Notes: generated by a model not told the origin, from the letters alone. A DNA stretch of 64,000 nt from Strongylocentrotus droebachiensis (GCA_035222895.1 JAVYIG010000113.1:585501-649500); one strand, 5' to 3'; counted from the first letter of the stretch, positions 36,301 through 47,754 are shown. A program made the numbers and translations.

Positions 36301-39300
36301 GTTTTAACTGTTGATCTATTAATAATTACATGATAAAATAATGTCTTATTATTATTTACATATTTCCACTGATTTTACGATTGCAATCTTGAAGAAAAAA
36401 AATTGATTTTCACTTTTATTCTTATGTATTTCTTTGTTTTTACAATTTCTTATGTTTTATATTAATTATTTTAATTGTTATGTATTTCTTTGTTCTATGA
36501 TATTTGTGTCATTATATAAATCTTCAATGAGAAATATTTGGATACCAGGCTTATTTTATAAAGTTATTTCAAAAGAGTAGCCAACCTAAACTTATCAATG
36601 AAAGCAGAAAAAACATGAAATATGTAATTTTATTATGTTTATTGTTTATTAAATTCATAATCCATTATTATTGCTTTTATTATTATTGCTTTTCAATATT
36701 TGAACAAATGAATTATTGCATGCTTATGAATCCGTGCATTTATCGACGGAAAGAGACTTATGTTTATCATTGAAGCGTTAACAAATGATGGTATAAAACA
36801 ATAAGGTATAATAAGTTACTTGCAGAGAAGTGCATGATATACGTCATCACACATGACCAAGGTTTGCCAATTTGCATGAAAGATCACTGTTGAAATCAAT
36901 TTTTAGATTTCATTAAAAAAATCATAACTTTCTTATTTATGGTTGGATTTGCTTCAAACTTTTTTTGATCTGTTTGTCTGATTTTTCTGCTTTCAATAAA
37001 AACAATTTTTTTTTGGAGTGGAGTCAGTCTTTAATATGATAGCACTGGGTGGGGGCTTCGAAACTTCGACATAGAATTTTGAAACTCATTAAATATATGC
37101 TAATTTATGTGCATATTTCAAATATTACAAAAAATGCTGCTTCTTTATCATTTCTTAACCGAATTTAATTCTGTTTGCTTTATGATAACACTGCTGGCTG
37201 GCAGATTCCCATCAAAAATTTCCATGTAAAAAAAAAACTTAGTTCATGAATGCATAGCAATGATCTGATGTATACATTTAGGGCAGTTGAAAGTGATCTT
37301 GCTTTTTCTTCATTTCCTCAGCTCCATGCACTGCATCCACCCTCCCCCCTACTCCTCCCTTTGCTCATTCTCCATCTTCTTCCATCCACTATTCTTCTAT
37401 TCCACTTTGCACTTATATATTCCCTTCTCCTCCTCCTCCTCCTCCTCCTCCTACTCCTACTCCTCCTTTCTCCTCAACTTCTCATTCATCCTTGCCTTCA
37501 CCTGCTTTTCATCTGTCTGATCCTCTTCCCCGTCTTCCTATTGTTCTGCATCCCCATTTTCGTTTTATGATATATTTTTTTCTTACTTCATTATTTGTCC
37601 TCTTGTTCCTCTTCCTCATTCTTCTTATTTTAGTTTATGTTTAGGAATATATGAATAAGTTCTTGTGCATTTTCATTTTTTCCCCTATTTTTCATTTATG
37701 GGGTGGGGTGGGGGGGGGGGGAGGATACTCATCAGGGGACTGACCTCTTAGTAAGTACATCAACTCATTACTCTGATTTGTCTATGATGATTTATAAATA
37801 GCCCTTTTTTGTCATATTAATGCTTAATTCTTTCTGTTAGTCAAATAACTAACTCTGCTAATTAAAAAAAATCTGGCAAAACTTCAAAGGCACCCCAGGA
37901 AAGTACAAAGTATGCGGACACCTTCCGGCAGACCTTTGGTAGACTTGCCGCATACTAAAAATAAGCGGGAAATCTACCGAAGGTCTGCCGTTAAAGTTTT
38001 TGTTTAGGAAGCTCTCATTTCTCTATTTCTCAATCAACTTTTGATACAACTTGATACAAATGATCCTTGGGTAATACAAGATGTGACGTATTGATGATTA
38101 TGATGAAGTCAAATGTCATCTGTTGGTCAAAAGGTCAAGTGAAATAAGGTTATGTGGTTACAAAAATGTTAGATGCACTCATTTCTCTATTCCTTAACCC
38201 TTTGAGTGCTGGCCTGTGCTGCTGGTATCAATGAATCTGGTAGTATTCTTAAATGAGAAGGCTAATTAATCTCATTTAATTATTTGTTTGGGTTTTTATT
38301 CAAGGTACAAGGAAATATGATACCTTACTTCTTTGGATAATGTAAATATTTTTCTTGAAAACGCCAATTAAGAGTCTGTAATTTAGAGGTGAAAAGCCAA
38401 CCTCATTTGCCAAAGCCTCATTATTGGGCTTCTGTAGAAGCCCGTCGCATCTTTTATTTTTTTTACTTGGTACAAATGATCCTTGGGTAATACCAGATGA
38501 AGAGTGATGATGATGTCCAAGATCATCTAGGGGTCAAAAGGTCAAATTTGTTAGTACATTAATAGTCTGTTTTAAAAAATGTTATAGGTTTTCTTTACTT
38601 CGGTTGCAGTTCTCTATTTCTCAATTATTTTGAAACTTAGTTCAAATGATCCTCGGGTAATACCAGATGTGGGGTGATCACAATGAGGTTAAAGGTCATC
38701 TAGGGGTCAAAAGGCCAAGTGATATAAGGCCTTGAGCCTTTGAAAGTTCTTATACATGTTTTAATATTGATCGCAAATTCAGGCGAGACTCATGGTCCGC
38801 GAACCACCTTGTTGATATCTCAAGATCTGCAGGTATATCCTTGGAGGACAATACTTTGATTTGATTTGGGGGTCATGGGGTCAAAGGTCACAGAGGTCAA
38901 TTTTTGAAAAAGACAGTTTTTTACAATATGTTGCACACAATTTGACATATGAACTTGTAACTTGGTGGGATGATAAAGTATAAGAAGAAAAAAATTTGGC
39001 TAGTAAATTGGGGTCAAGGAGCCAAAGGATAATTTATTGTAGAAAATAAGATTTTTTGTCTACATCAAGAACCGTGTGGCGGTTGGACCTCAAGTATGGA
39101 GTGAGAGCATATCCTATGGGGACAATAATTTGATTCCATTTTGGAGTCACAGGGTCAAAGGCCACAGAGGTCACTTAGTGGAGAAAAAAAACAATATCTT
39201 ATATATAAAATTGTGACTCGGTGTTGAGGGTTGTGTATGACAAGACAAAATTATGCTGATATTTTGGGGTCATGGGTTAAAGTTCAAAGGTCATGGAGGT

Positions 39301-39908
39301 CAATATATTGTAAAAAAAAAATTATGTTGATATCTCAAGAACCGTGTGGCAGTTTGACATCAAACTTGCTGCTACATGTATATGGTTATTGTATAGTAAT
39401 TTTCTTTTTTATTGATCATGCACTCGGCGGCGGCATATATTTTGGTTGAATATGGTCGAATATCCATCTATTTTTTATTTATTTTTTTAGTTTTATCCAT
39501 CCTTTTTACTGTTCTACTCTGTTGCAAGTACAAATTGCATCCATTTCTTTGTTGGATGCCTGATGAGCATCTTATCATTGATGTGCTAGTTACAACAGAA
39601 TTTGTGTAGGAATTTCATGAATTTCATCTTCTATATCCTTTTGTTAAGGTGATACAGATGTTGCTGAAACAGTAGGCACCAGCAAACGCCAGACAAAGAA
39701 GATGTGGAGTGATGCTGAGAAGGAAGCTGTCAACAGGCATCTGGGGATTTTCTTAAGAACAAGAAAACTTTGTGGAAAGGATCCAATCATCTCTGCGATG
39801 AAAGCTGATCCACGCATCTTCAAGGGTCGCACATGGACAAATATAAAGGATTTCGTGAGAAACCAAATTAGAAAACGAGACCCTTTAGGATTTCTTCAGA
39901 AATTTTAA
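30342..39908 (+). CDS. SET-domain gene, four 3' exons (30342-30534, 31221-31256, 31639-31681, 39649-39908)
   Basis: A probable protein-lysine methyltransferase or SET-derived protein. Exon A (acceptor CTCTCCAG, donor CAG|GTAAAT) gives the C-terminal half of a SET domain: RWVNDDHVHPNSIMKKV (the RxxNH-like substrate and AdoMet region, here RWVND) then LFALVDLKEGVELTYDYG (the GEELTYDYG strand with the key Tyr). Exon B encodes PSLEKEKNIPSS; exon C an acidic EERDDEDADPTWTK; exon D (joined in phase 1 as TWTKSDTDVAE) ends at TAA. All junction phases agree (0/0/1), which is good evidence for one transcript. The N-terminal SET half is not in the window's visible upstream sequence, so the gene is either partial or has distant exons. 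The Asn-His pair normally in the SET core is not intact (ND in place of NH), so activity is uncertain. Confidence 0.7.
31682..32245 (+). repeat. Degenerate ~60-bp tandem repeat
   Basis: About nine diverged units with TGTCCTC(A/G)TAAGTTTACGC, AAACTTGA(T/G)CTGTGTTACC and ATTCAATACAA phrases. It begins directly at the donor of SET-gene exon C, in the long intron. Confidence 0.75.
32246..33989. other. Intronic; GC-richer block 32700-33150
   Basis: No exon is supported. The block with GTGGACTTTCACC, CCGTGGACACACAGG, GGGCGCTCTCTTAA and AACGCCCCCTTTCGG resembles 27420-27790 in word content and may be the same dispersed element. Confidence 0.4.
33990..35342 (+). repeat. 79 bp minisatellite, array 1 (~18 units)
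   Basis: The phrase GTCACCGTGGACGTTAGACC recurs 18 times at mostly 79 bp spacing, with three 64 bp units at the right part. Those shorter units all carry CACCCTGGACGT and lack the CTCTTCTTTCCAAAC segment, producing a higher-order ~222 bp (79+79+64) pattern. The unit is not a multiple of three and TTAG stops recur, so the long open frames are repeat artefacts. The array lies in the last intron of the SET gene. Confidence 0.97.
35375..35965. mobile_element. Foldback-like element with TGACGTCA cores
   Basis: AAAAATCAAGCTTTCAGAAAA at about 35391 is mirrored at about 35920-35935. Internally CATGACGTCAGTGTCGCAC near 35520 opposes CAATGACGTCACACGG near 35795. The arms are diverged; the central part is non-coding. 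Confidence 0.55.
35970..37040. mobile_element. Foldback element 4
   Basis: 35985-36068 (with CAAATTGGCAACCTTTGGTCA and GTGATGACGTACATCATGCA) recurs in reverse complement at 36827-36915. The interior (36070-36820) is very AT-rich. A T-rich right part with TCATAACTTTCTTATT matches foldback elements 2 and 5. Confidence 0.75.
37041..39648. other. Intronic; pyrimidine tract and dispersed repeats
   Basis: 37310-37620 is CT-rich with (CTC)n at 37427-37468. From 38040 to 39400 there are several diverged copies of GATCCT(T/C)GGGTAATACCAGATG...GGTCATCTAGGGGTCAAAAGG (38060, 38470, 38647) and of TCAAGAACCGTGTGGC (39063, 39345). No exon was seen before 39649. Confidence 0.6.
37427..37468. repeat. (CTC)n microsatellite
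   Basis: An imperfect TCC triplet run inside a longer pyrimidine tract. Confidence 0.9.
39649..39908 (+). CDS. Last exon of the SET gene: W...EKEAV..HL / GRTW..IK module
   Basis: After an acceptor TTTTGTTAAG the exon reads KKMWSDAEKEAVNRHLGIF, GKDPIISAMKADP and GRTWTNIKDFVRNQI, ending with PLGFLQKF. This compact helical module (Trp, EE/KEAV, HL, GK, then R-x-W and IK-x-V) recurs at the C-terminus of many fish and invertebrate proteins, often behind zinc fingers or SET domains; its role is not known to me. Its reading frame and phase match exon C at 31681, 8 kb upstream. Confidence 0.65.
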
Positions 39909-40163
39909 ATGAATGAGGTGTTACAGTCAGGCATGTTACCACAATTATGAGGTTCTTTGTATGTTCTTGGTTGAGCATTGCTTGTAGGGGAAGCTGTGCT
40001 TTAATGCTGAACTGATGTGCTGGCAGGTACAGTCTGGCAATTTTTCATTGTCTGCAGTTCACTAAGTTCACGAATGAAGGCATTTGTTTGAAAGACAGTA
40101 ACTTTACCCTGAAATGCAAACTGTTATGCTGAGGGTTTCAAAAGTACAGGTATATAATATGAT

Positions 40164-40722
40164 CTTGAAAGAAGAGTCGATCAAAAATAATTTCTTACAA
40201 GAAGCAGAAAAAATTGGCAAGCAAAACAAAAGAGTTTGCGGAATATTGGACAACTAATAACAAAGTTATGATTAATGACTTGAAAAAACGGGCAAATCAC
40301 TGAAAATTTTCAGGGATGTTGCCAATTTGTTGATGTTATGGGTGCACAACTCACCATTCAATTCATATATATTCACAGTGCAAAATTCATCATTTTTACA
40401 GAAAGATACAAATCTTGTACTAATGCAAACATGCAAAAAAGGGGGCCACATACCTACCAAGAAGATATCCTACAGTTAGAGTTTTGAGGAAATCATAATT
40501 TGGGGGTAAAAAGTTACATTTTATAACATTGATATCAATATGATAAATGGTCAATTGTGCACCTATGATGTCATCAATTGCCAATTTGTCTAAATATTCA
40601 AACATTCATAACTTTCTTATTAATTGTCCGATTTCACTCAATCTTGTTTTGTTGTTCTGCTCACAAAAATTTTCTGCTTCTATTGAAAAGATATTATTTT
40701 TGGGTGGACTCTTCTTTTAAGT
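40164..40722. mobile_element. Foldback element 5
   Basis: CTTGAAAGAAGAGTCGATC at 40164 is mirrored by GGTGGACTCTTCTTTTAAG ending at about 40722; AAGAAGCAGAAAA opposes TTTTCTGCTTCT, and TTGCCAATTTGTTGATG opposes CATCAATTGCCAATTTG. The centre is ~100 bp. It contains the phrase TCATAACTTTCTTATTAATT, shared with other foldback elements. Confidence 0.8.
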
Positions 40723-40724
40723 AC

Positions 40725-41170
40725 TTTGAAAGTTGTGTAACAGTTAGAGCTGTTGGCAATCGGGCTTTTCTGCAGTATGTAGCATTGGGGGAGGGGCAAT
40801 CCCCCTGTGGGAACCTATCCCCTTTGTTGTCCTGTGTTGAATTTAAAGTTTGTAGTGTTGGGGGTAGGGCTACCTTCCAGCCAAATCCAGTGTTAAATGT
40901 AGAGGGGAAAAACTAGGTACAAAGTTTGAGGCTTACGACTTGTAAAATTACATTGTGAGGAAAGTGTGAAAAAAACAAAGAGTCCTTGCTTGTCAGTAGC
41001 ACATTTTTATACAAAATTGTTAAAGGCCCCTGCACCCTATCAAAATTACCTCTTCAACCTTATTAATAGCCAAGTTCCCCCCCCCCTTTCAACGAAAGAG
41101 GCTGTTTTGTAGCTTTGTAGTTGACTTCAACTCAGTAAATAGCCAATTTCTCATTTACATTTCTGATGAC
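40725..41170 (+). repeat. Direct repeat, copy 1 (see 42850-43340)
   Basis: Shares with the downstream copy CTTCCAGCCAAATCCAGTGT, AATCCCCCTGTGGG-type and GACTTGTAAAA phrases in the same order. Distance between copies is about 2.1 kb. It is non-coding. Confidence 0.8.
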
Positions 41171-41189
41171 ATGTTAACATATTTTTTGT

Positions 41190-42415
41190 CTCCGGCGAAC
41201 AAGCAGGGGACTACGAAATGGGCTCCGTACCTTTGTGTGTGTCCATCTTTCTGTCTGTCCGTCCATGTTTGATCAAAATGCTACTTATTCGCCATTTCTC
41301 ACCAGATTTTGATTCTGTTTTCTTTATGGGATGGCTCTAGGTGAGATCTTCAAAACTTTTGCCCCAAATTTTGACCTTTGACCTTGATTTTTAACCAATG
41401 TTCTACATTTTGCTACAAATGCTTTCTGCACTGTAACTTAAATACTGATTGGAATTTCAAAATTTTTGGTATATAGTTACAGAATGATAAAATACAGGTC
41501 AACTTTGTATGGAGTCTGTTGGTCAAAGGTAGGTCACAGCTCTTTAAATATGCAAAAAAAATCATTTATGCAAAATTGTGTTTCTGTCCAATAACTCAAA
41601 AAATCTTTGCCCAATTTTCACCAAATTTGGTGTCGATGGGAAGTAAATACAGGTCAAGTTCAAATATGGGCTCTGTATGCCAAAAGGTCAAATGTCAAGG
41701 CTCATAAAATATGCGGAAAACCTTATTATTTATGCAAAATTGTGGTTTCCATCCAATAACTCAAAGAATCGACGTCAAATTTTCACCAAATTTGGTGGGT
41801 TGATGAAAGCTATTGAAAATACAGGTCAAGTTCGAATATGGGGTCCACAGTTCAAAAGGTCAATGGTCAAGGCTCATTAAATATGCAAAAAATCTAATTA
41901 TGTGAAATTGTGGTTTCCGTCCAATAACTCCATAAATCTTTTCCCAATTTTCACCAAATTTGGTGGGTTGATAGTATTGAAATACAGGTCAAGTTCAAAT
42001 ATTGGGTTCGTAGGTCAAAAGGTTGAATGTAAAGGCTCATTAAATATTCAGAAAACATTATTTAATGTGAAATTGTGGTTTCCATCCAATAACTCCAAAA
42101 ATCTTTGCCCAATTTTCATCAGATTTGGCATGTTGCTTGAAAGTATTAAAATACGGGTCAAGTTCAAATATTGGGTGTGTATGTCTAAAGTTCAAAGGTC
42201 AAGGCTCATTAAATATGCAGAAAACCCCGTTATTTATGCAAAATTATTTAAAAACATGGTTTCCGACTGAAAAATAGAATAACCTTTCATAAATCTTTGT
42301 ATATTTGGGGTATTGCTATTGTTAAGTTCAAATTTGTCAATGGCCAAAGTTCATTAGATTATTTTGAATGCATGAAGCAAGGGCATCTGTGGCCCAGGGA
42401 CACAATAATTTTCTA
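41190..42415 (+). mobile_element. Repeat element with ~168 bp internal tandem units
   Basis: Starts around GTCTCCGGCGAACAAGCAGG and ends near CATCTGTGGCCCAGGGACAC. About five internal units repeat AAATATGCAAAAA, CCAATAACTC, CAATTTTCACCAAATTTGG and ACAGGTCAAGTTCAAATAT at spacings of 163-172 bp. It sits between the two copies of the direct repeat. Confidence 0.65.
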
Positions 42416-42849
42416 GTTTGTTGCCTGAAAAAGTAAATGTGCTCACAATTCTCTACCAATTTAAGCCAGTACTTCTGCAATTCATAGACAAGATTTCAAA
42501 GATGTAATTGAAAATATAAATCAGTGCAAATGCCTTTTTACGGGCCATTCGTAATTTTCAATGATTTACAATTTTGATTTTTTTTTCTTCATTTTTCACC
42601 CATTGGTTTGAAAGTGAAATAAATTTCAATTTTCGAATTTGTGGTTTGACACACACCCACAATTTTGTTGGAAAAAAAAAAATTGAAAATTTAATACATT
42701 GTGAATTATGAATGTTTTTTATTTCAAAAACTGTTCATGTTCTACACACAAATATGGGTATTAAAGGGTTGTCCTTTTCCAAGTTAGGAGTAATTGAGAC
42801 ACGTTTTTGCTCTGATGCAAACCTTTATGTTGAAGGTTTAACAAACATA

Positions 42850-43340
42850 TTTTATGTACTTTGAGGTTGTGTAAAAGTTTTAGCTGGTGGCAAATGGATT
42901 TTTTTGTTTTTGTTTTTTTTTGTTTTTGCAGTGGCATGGGAAGGGGGGGGGGGCAGATCCCCCTGTGGGTATCCTTCCCCTTGTTGCTCTCTGTGGAATT
43001 TGGGGATTTAAGAAGAGGCATCTTTTCCCTGTTGTGGTAGAGGGGGAAGGGCTGCCTTCCAGCCAAATCCAGTGTTAAATTTAGAGGGGGAAAACCATGT
43101 AGAATGTTTAGGGCTTCTGACTTGTAAAAAAATTCCTGGTGACAAAAGAGGTATAGGGAAAGGGTTCTTGCTTTTCAGTGCACACTTTTAAACCAAATTT
43201 TAAAACCCCTGTAGCCAATCGAAATTGCCTCTAAAACCTTAAAATTAGATGAGCACCCCCCCCCCCCCTTCTTCCCCAAATAGGCTGATTAGTAGTTGAA
43301 TTCAACTCTTATAAACTTCTCATTTGCACTTCTGACAACG
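42850..43340 (+). repeat. Direct repeat, copy 2 (see 40725-41170)
   Basis: Carries GCTGCCTTCCAGCCAAATCC and TTTAGAGGGGGAAAA in the same order as copy 1, with expanded G- and T-runs. It marks a duplication of about 2.1 kb pitch or two copies of a dispersed repeat. Confidence 0.8.
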
Positions 43341-44165
43341 TGTTATGTTTACGGTTATTCTTTGGGATGGGGCTGTCCTGATTATGTTTGTTTTTCTTAG
43401 ATTTCAAAAGGGCTAAAGCCAAATGTTTCCTGCTCCAAAATAAGAGTTTTCTTTTTACCTTTGTGGAATTGAAGTGAAGAATTCCTAATTCGTTTCAGTG
43501 GATATGTTATAAAAAGTTTTGAGTTGAAGAATTATTAATACATTGATCTTTTATATTGCTATAAAAGTTATTAAGCAAAGCAGAAGTATACCTTCAAATC
43601 ACTGTGCTGAAATTACACGATTCAGTTTTTCAACCTGGATTCATTTAAGTCAAATTTTTAAGTGCTTAATCCAATTTGGAAAATGGGGTAGTTGTAGACC
43701 CTAATTTTTGCCACTGGTTTTTCAATAGCAGACCTAAGATCATCTTCTTCTTTGTTTGCATGTGTATGTCCATCTGGGATCTTGGTGCATTTTTTTTTTT
43801 TTTGGGGGGGGGGGTGGGTGGTCTTCACAGCCTCAGTTCAAGTGGGGTCACTCATGAGATTGAATTGGGGTCGCTCCTTATCACATGCCATCTCCTTAGT
43901 ATTTTTCTTCGTAGAAAAGTTAGTTTTTATCGATTCATTTATTTCTTAACTAATGTACATGTAGATACAGGTGTAGAAGAAAATGTTATCTTGAAAGTGG
44001 TTGATTACTATCAAAATAATGAAAAGGTTATTACACTTTAGAAAACAGACCAATTTGCATATTTTCAACATTTTCTTTTTTGATTCAGAAACTTGAAATT
44101 ACTAGGTTTTTGATGATGTATGTTACATTTCTTCCACTTTAAGTTGAAAATTTGTTATTTGAGGG
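43341..44165. other. Non-coding
   Basis: No exon. A T-run followed by a G-run lies at 43790-43815. Confidence 0.5.
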
Positions 44166-44770
44166 GACATTACCTTGGACTCGCCCTATTTATTATTCTT
44201 TTCAGTAGAAAGCCACTGCTATGTTTACTAGTGATATTATTTATTTTTCTTTTCAGCAGAAAGCCACTGCTATGTCTAGTGTTTATTATTTATTTTTCAT
44301 ATTTGTTTCCAGCAGAAAACCACTGCTATGTTTACTAGTGATATTTTTTATTTTTCTTTTCAGCAGAAAGCCACTGCTGTGTCTAGTGTTTATTATTTAT
44401 TTTTCATATTTGTCTTCAACAGAAAGCAACTGCTATGTTTACTAGTGATATTATTTATTTTTCTTTTCAGCAGAAAGCCACTGGTATGTTTACTAGTGAT
44501 ATTATTTATTTTTCTTTTCAGCAGAAAGGCACTGCTATGTTTACCAGTGTTATTATAGCAGAAAGCCACTGCTCTTTACAAGTGTTTATTATTATTTTTT
44601 ATTATTTTTTTTCAGCAGAAAGCCACTGCTTCATGTATGTTTACTTGTTTTCATTTTTAGTCTTTATTGATAGACAACATGACAAATTTTAGCTACACAA
44701 ACAATGAATGAATGTTACAATATATGTTTACTTTTTAGCAGAAAGCCACTGCTATATGTTTACTTGTTAT
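44166..44770 (+). repeat. ~107 bp tandem repeat with splice-acceptor-like units
   Basis: Units contain TTTATTTTTCTTTTCAGCAG followed by AAAGCCACTGCTATGTTTAC; two half-units of ~50-55 bp alternate, giving a 107 bp higher-order period (start points 44221, 44328, 44435). Each half-unit contains a pyrimidine tract plus CAG. Open frames are repeat artefacts. Confidence 0.9.
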
Positions 44771-45003
44771 ATTTACTTGACTGTGTTTATTATTTATATT
44801 TGTCTTTATTTGGAATTTGTCTTTATTAGCTGGAATCCATGAATCTCTATACATCTCATCAGGAACATTTCAGTATACCTTGTGTCAAATATTGTATTCT
44901 TCAATGACCTTGCTATGCCATCTCTCATACTGGATTTTGTCAAAGAAATAAAGTTTATCCATAAAAATATAATTCACAAAATGAATACTGCATCATCATT
45001 AAG

Positions 45004-45052
45004 ATGATCGTGATACGGTTGATGACGATGATGATAATGGTTGTGGTGATGA

Positions 45053-45083
<31 letters not shown>

Positions 45084-45310
45084 TATGATGGTTGTGATGA
45101 TGATTATGATGTTTATGATGATGGTGACGATGATGATGTTTATGATGATAATGGTTGTGATGATGATGGTGATAATGATTACGATGATGTTGACGATTAC
45201 AATGATGGTGATTATGATGACGGTAATGATGGTGATTATGATAATGTGATGTTGATGACGATGAGGGTGATGAAGGTGATAATGATGCTGATCACTATGA
45301 TGATGAGATA
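45004..45310. repeat. (GAT)n-rich microsatellite
   Basis: Imperfect GATGATGAT/AATGAT repeats over 300 bp; the methionine-rich frame is an artefact. Confidence 0.95.
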
Positions 45311-45549
45311 ATGTTGATGGACTTGTGTGTGTGCGTGCGTAATATTCTCGAGATAATCCAAGGAAGCGGAGCGATGGTGGGGGGGGGTGGGGGGGGGGGG
45401 TGAATACTCAATCAGAGTTTAGGCCTTCCTGTATATTCTATATATTCTATTCTATATAAGTGAGCAAATGAAGCTGGAAATCCCCCCCCCCCCGGCCCCC
45501 ACCTCTTTCCTGCTTGTAATTTTTTTTCGGATGAATTATGCATAAACCT

Positions 45550-46465
45550 ACAAAACCTGCAACAGTGGACCCTATTTACAGACCATGTCACCGTGGACGT
45601 TAGACCTGGCAATACACACCTCTTCTTTCCAAACCTGCAACAGTGGACCTCTATTTACAGACCATGTCACCGTGGACGTTAGACCTGGCAATACACACCT
45701 CTTCTTTACAAACCTGCAACAGTGGACCTCTATTTACAGACCATGTCACCGTGGACGTTAGACCTGGCAATACACAACTCTTCTTTCCAAACCTGCAACA
45801 GTGGACCTCTATTTACAGACCATGTCACCGTGGACGTTATACCTGGCAATACACAACTCTTCTTTCCAAACCTGCAACAGTGGACCTCTATTTACAGACC
45901 ATGTCACCGTGGACGTTAGACCTGGCAATACACACCTCTTCTTTACAAACCTGCAACAGTGGACCTCTATTTACAGACCATGTCACCGTGGACGTTAGAC
46001 CTGGGCATACAAAACTCTTCTTTCCAAACCTGCAACAGTGGACCTCTATTTACAGACCATGTCACCGTGGACGTTAGACCTGGCAATACACAACTCTTCT
46101 TTCCAAACCTGCAACAGTGGACCTCTATTTACAGACCATGTCACCGTGGACGTTAGACCTGGCAATACACAACTCTTCTTTCCAAACCTGCAACAGTGGA
46201 CCTCTATTTACAGACCATGTCACCGTGGACGTTAGACCTGGCAATACACAACTCTTCTTTCCAAACCTGCAACAGTGGACCTCTATTTACAGACCATGTC
46301 ACCGTGGACGTTAGACCTGGCAATACACACCTCTTCTTTCCAAACCTGCAACAGTGGACCTCTATTTACAGACCATGTCACCGTGGACGTTAGACCTGAC
46401 AGTGGCAGTACACACACCTTCTTTACAAACCTGCAACTGTGGACCTCTATTTACAGACTATTATA
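45550..46465 (+). repeat. 79 bp minisatellite, array 2 (~11 units)
   Basis: Same unit and orientation as array 1, with GTCACCGTGGACG at 45588 and every 79 bp to 46378. Homogeneous: the 64 bp variant of array 1 is absent. Two degenerate units (CTACCGTGGACTTAAGGC) follow at 46615-46710, after an inserted (AAT)n segment at 46468-46504. Confidence 0.97.
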
Positions 46466-46757
46466 TCAATAATAATAATAATAATAATAATAGTAATAAT
46501 AGTGTTTTTATACCCAGGGTTGCCTCTTCAGTTCTTCGAACTGTTATCCTAGAGGGCCCTGCTATTATTACCCCTTGCACATTAGCCGTTAGGCTACAGT
46601 TGACCCCTGTATTTTAAGACTATGCTACCGTGGACTTAAGGCTTGGCAGTACACACCTATTCTTTACAAACCTACAACCGTGGACCCCTATGCGACTGAT
46701 TATACCACCGTGGTTAAAGTGCCCTATTAATGTAATTATTATGTATTATTATGTATT

Positions 46758-47097
46758 ATCCCTCCGTTCATCGTCCTCCTTACAATTCACTCTCGGCCCA
46801 CGTACGAAAACCCGATATGGGGACTGCCTTCTCCCCCATTGCCCCTACCCTCTGGAATAAACTTCCACCTCACATCCAAAATGCCCAATCTGTTGAATCA
46901 TTTAAATCCCTTCTCAAGACCCACCTATTTAAGCAGCTATAATTTAATTTTGTAGTATATTGTTGGAGGTGCACACCAAGTTAGTTTATAATTAAGTAGT
47001 TTGTTTATTATTAATTATGTATTGATTTTTTTAACGGTATTATGATTAGACAGACCACATGTGCGCTTTGAAACACCCGTACAAAGCGCCTTATAAA

Positions 47098-47154
<57 letters not shown>

Positions 47155-47182
47155 TATTATTATTATTATTATTATTGTTATT
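46758..47182 (+). mobile_element. 3' end of a LINE (non-LTR retrotransposon) with (ATT)n tail
   Basis: The frame SLRSSSSLQF...RTKTRYGD, shifted by one base near 46826 into AFSPIAPTLWNKLPPHIQN and SFKSLLKTHLF, is the standard C-terminal tail of reverse transcriptases of CR1/Rex-like LINEs. After the stop, AAAGCGCCTTATAAATGTTA leads into (ATT)n at 47100-47180, the usual tail of such elements. Only the last ~60 codons are present, as expected of 5'-truncated insertions. Confidence 0.8.
47100..47182. repeat. (ATT)n microsatellite, LINE tail
   Basis: Perfect to near-perfect ATT triplets, followed by further imperfect TTA runs to about 47330. Confidence 0.95.
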
Positions 47183-47399
47183 ACCATTACCATTATTATT
47201 ATCCTTATTGTTACTATTGCCATTATTATTAGTAGTAACATTATTACATGTATTATGATTATTATTGTTATTATTTTTTTTCTCATAATTATTTTTTTAT
47301 ATTGTTTTCTCATTATTATTATCACATAAACATCTATTATTGTTTTCCATCATCGTCCGAAACGCATACTTAAGTCACATTCGTTTGAATTATGCATAA

Positions 47400-47740
47400 T
47401 TGCCTGAATTTTCAAAATGTGTCCACGTTAGTATGGTCTTCTTAGGTCCGTGTTTTGTTAGGAGTCAGGGTCCACATTTGGATATGATGGCTATAAGGGT
47501 ATGTGCATACATGTACGTCCACAGTTTGGATGTGGAAAACATATCTCTCCAGAAGGCCCGCAGAGTTTCTTTCTTGGTGTTTTCGTAATGGTCGTACCAA
47601 ATGTAACTATAATCTAGCATCTGGTCCGCATGCGCCATTGAATAAAGGTGTCCACGATTGTACAGTAAGAAATACATGTCCGCGTTTTAAGGCCTATACA
47701 AGTATGTGTGCGTGTGTGTGTGTGTGTGTGTGTCGGATGT
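47400..47740. other. Block with GTCCACG words and (GT)n
   Basis: GTCCACGTTAG, GGTCCACATTTGG, CGTCCACAGTTTGG and GTGTCCACGATTG recur, resembling the 32.7 kb block; (GT)n lies at 47703-47733. No gene. Confidence 0.5.
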
Positions 47741-47754
47741 GATTAATGAGCCGG

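Noticed and set aside
45004..45249. Methionine-rich open frame
   Set aside because: It is a GAT/ATG microsatellite.
33990..46465. CRISPR-like arrays
   Set aside because: The 79 bp units are tandem and continuous with no unique spacers, and the DNA is eukaryotic.
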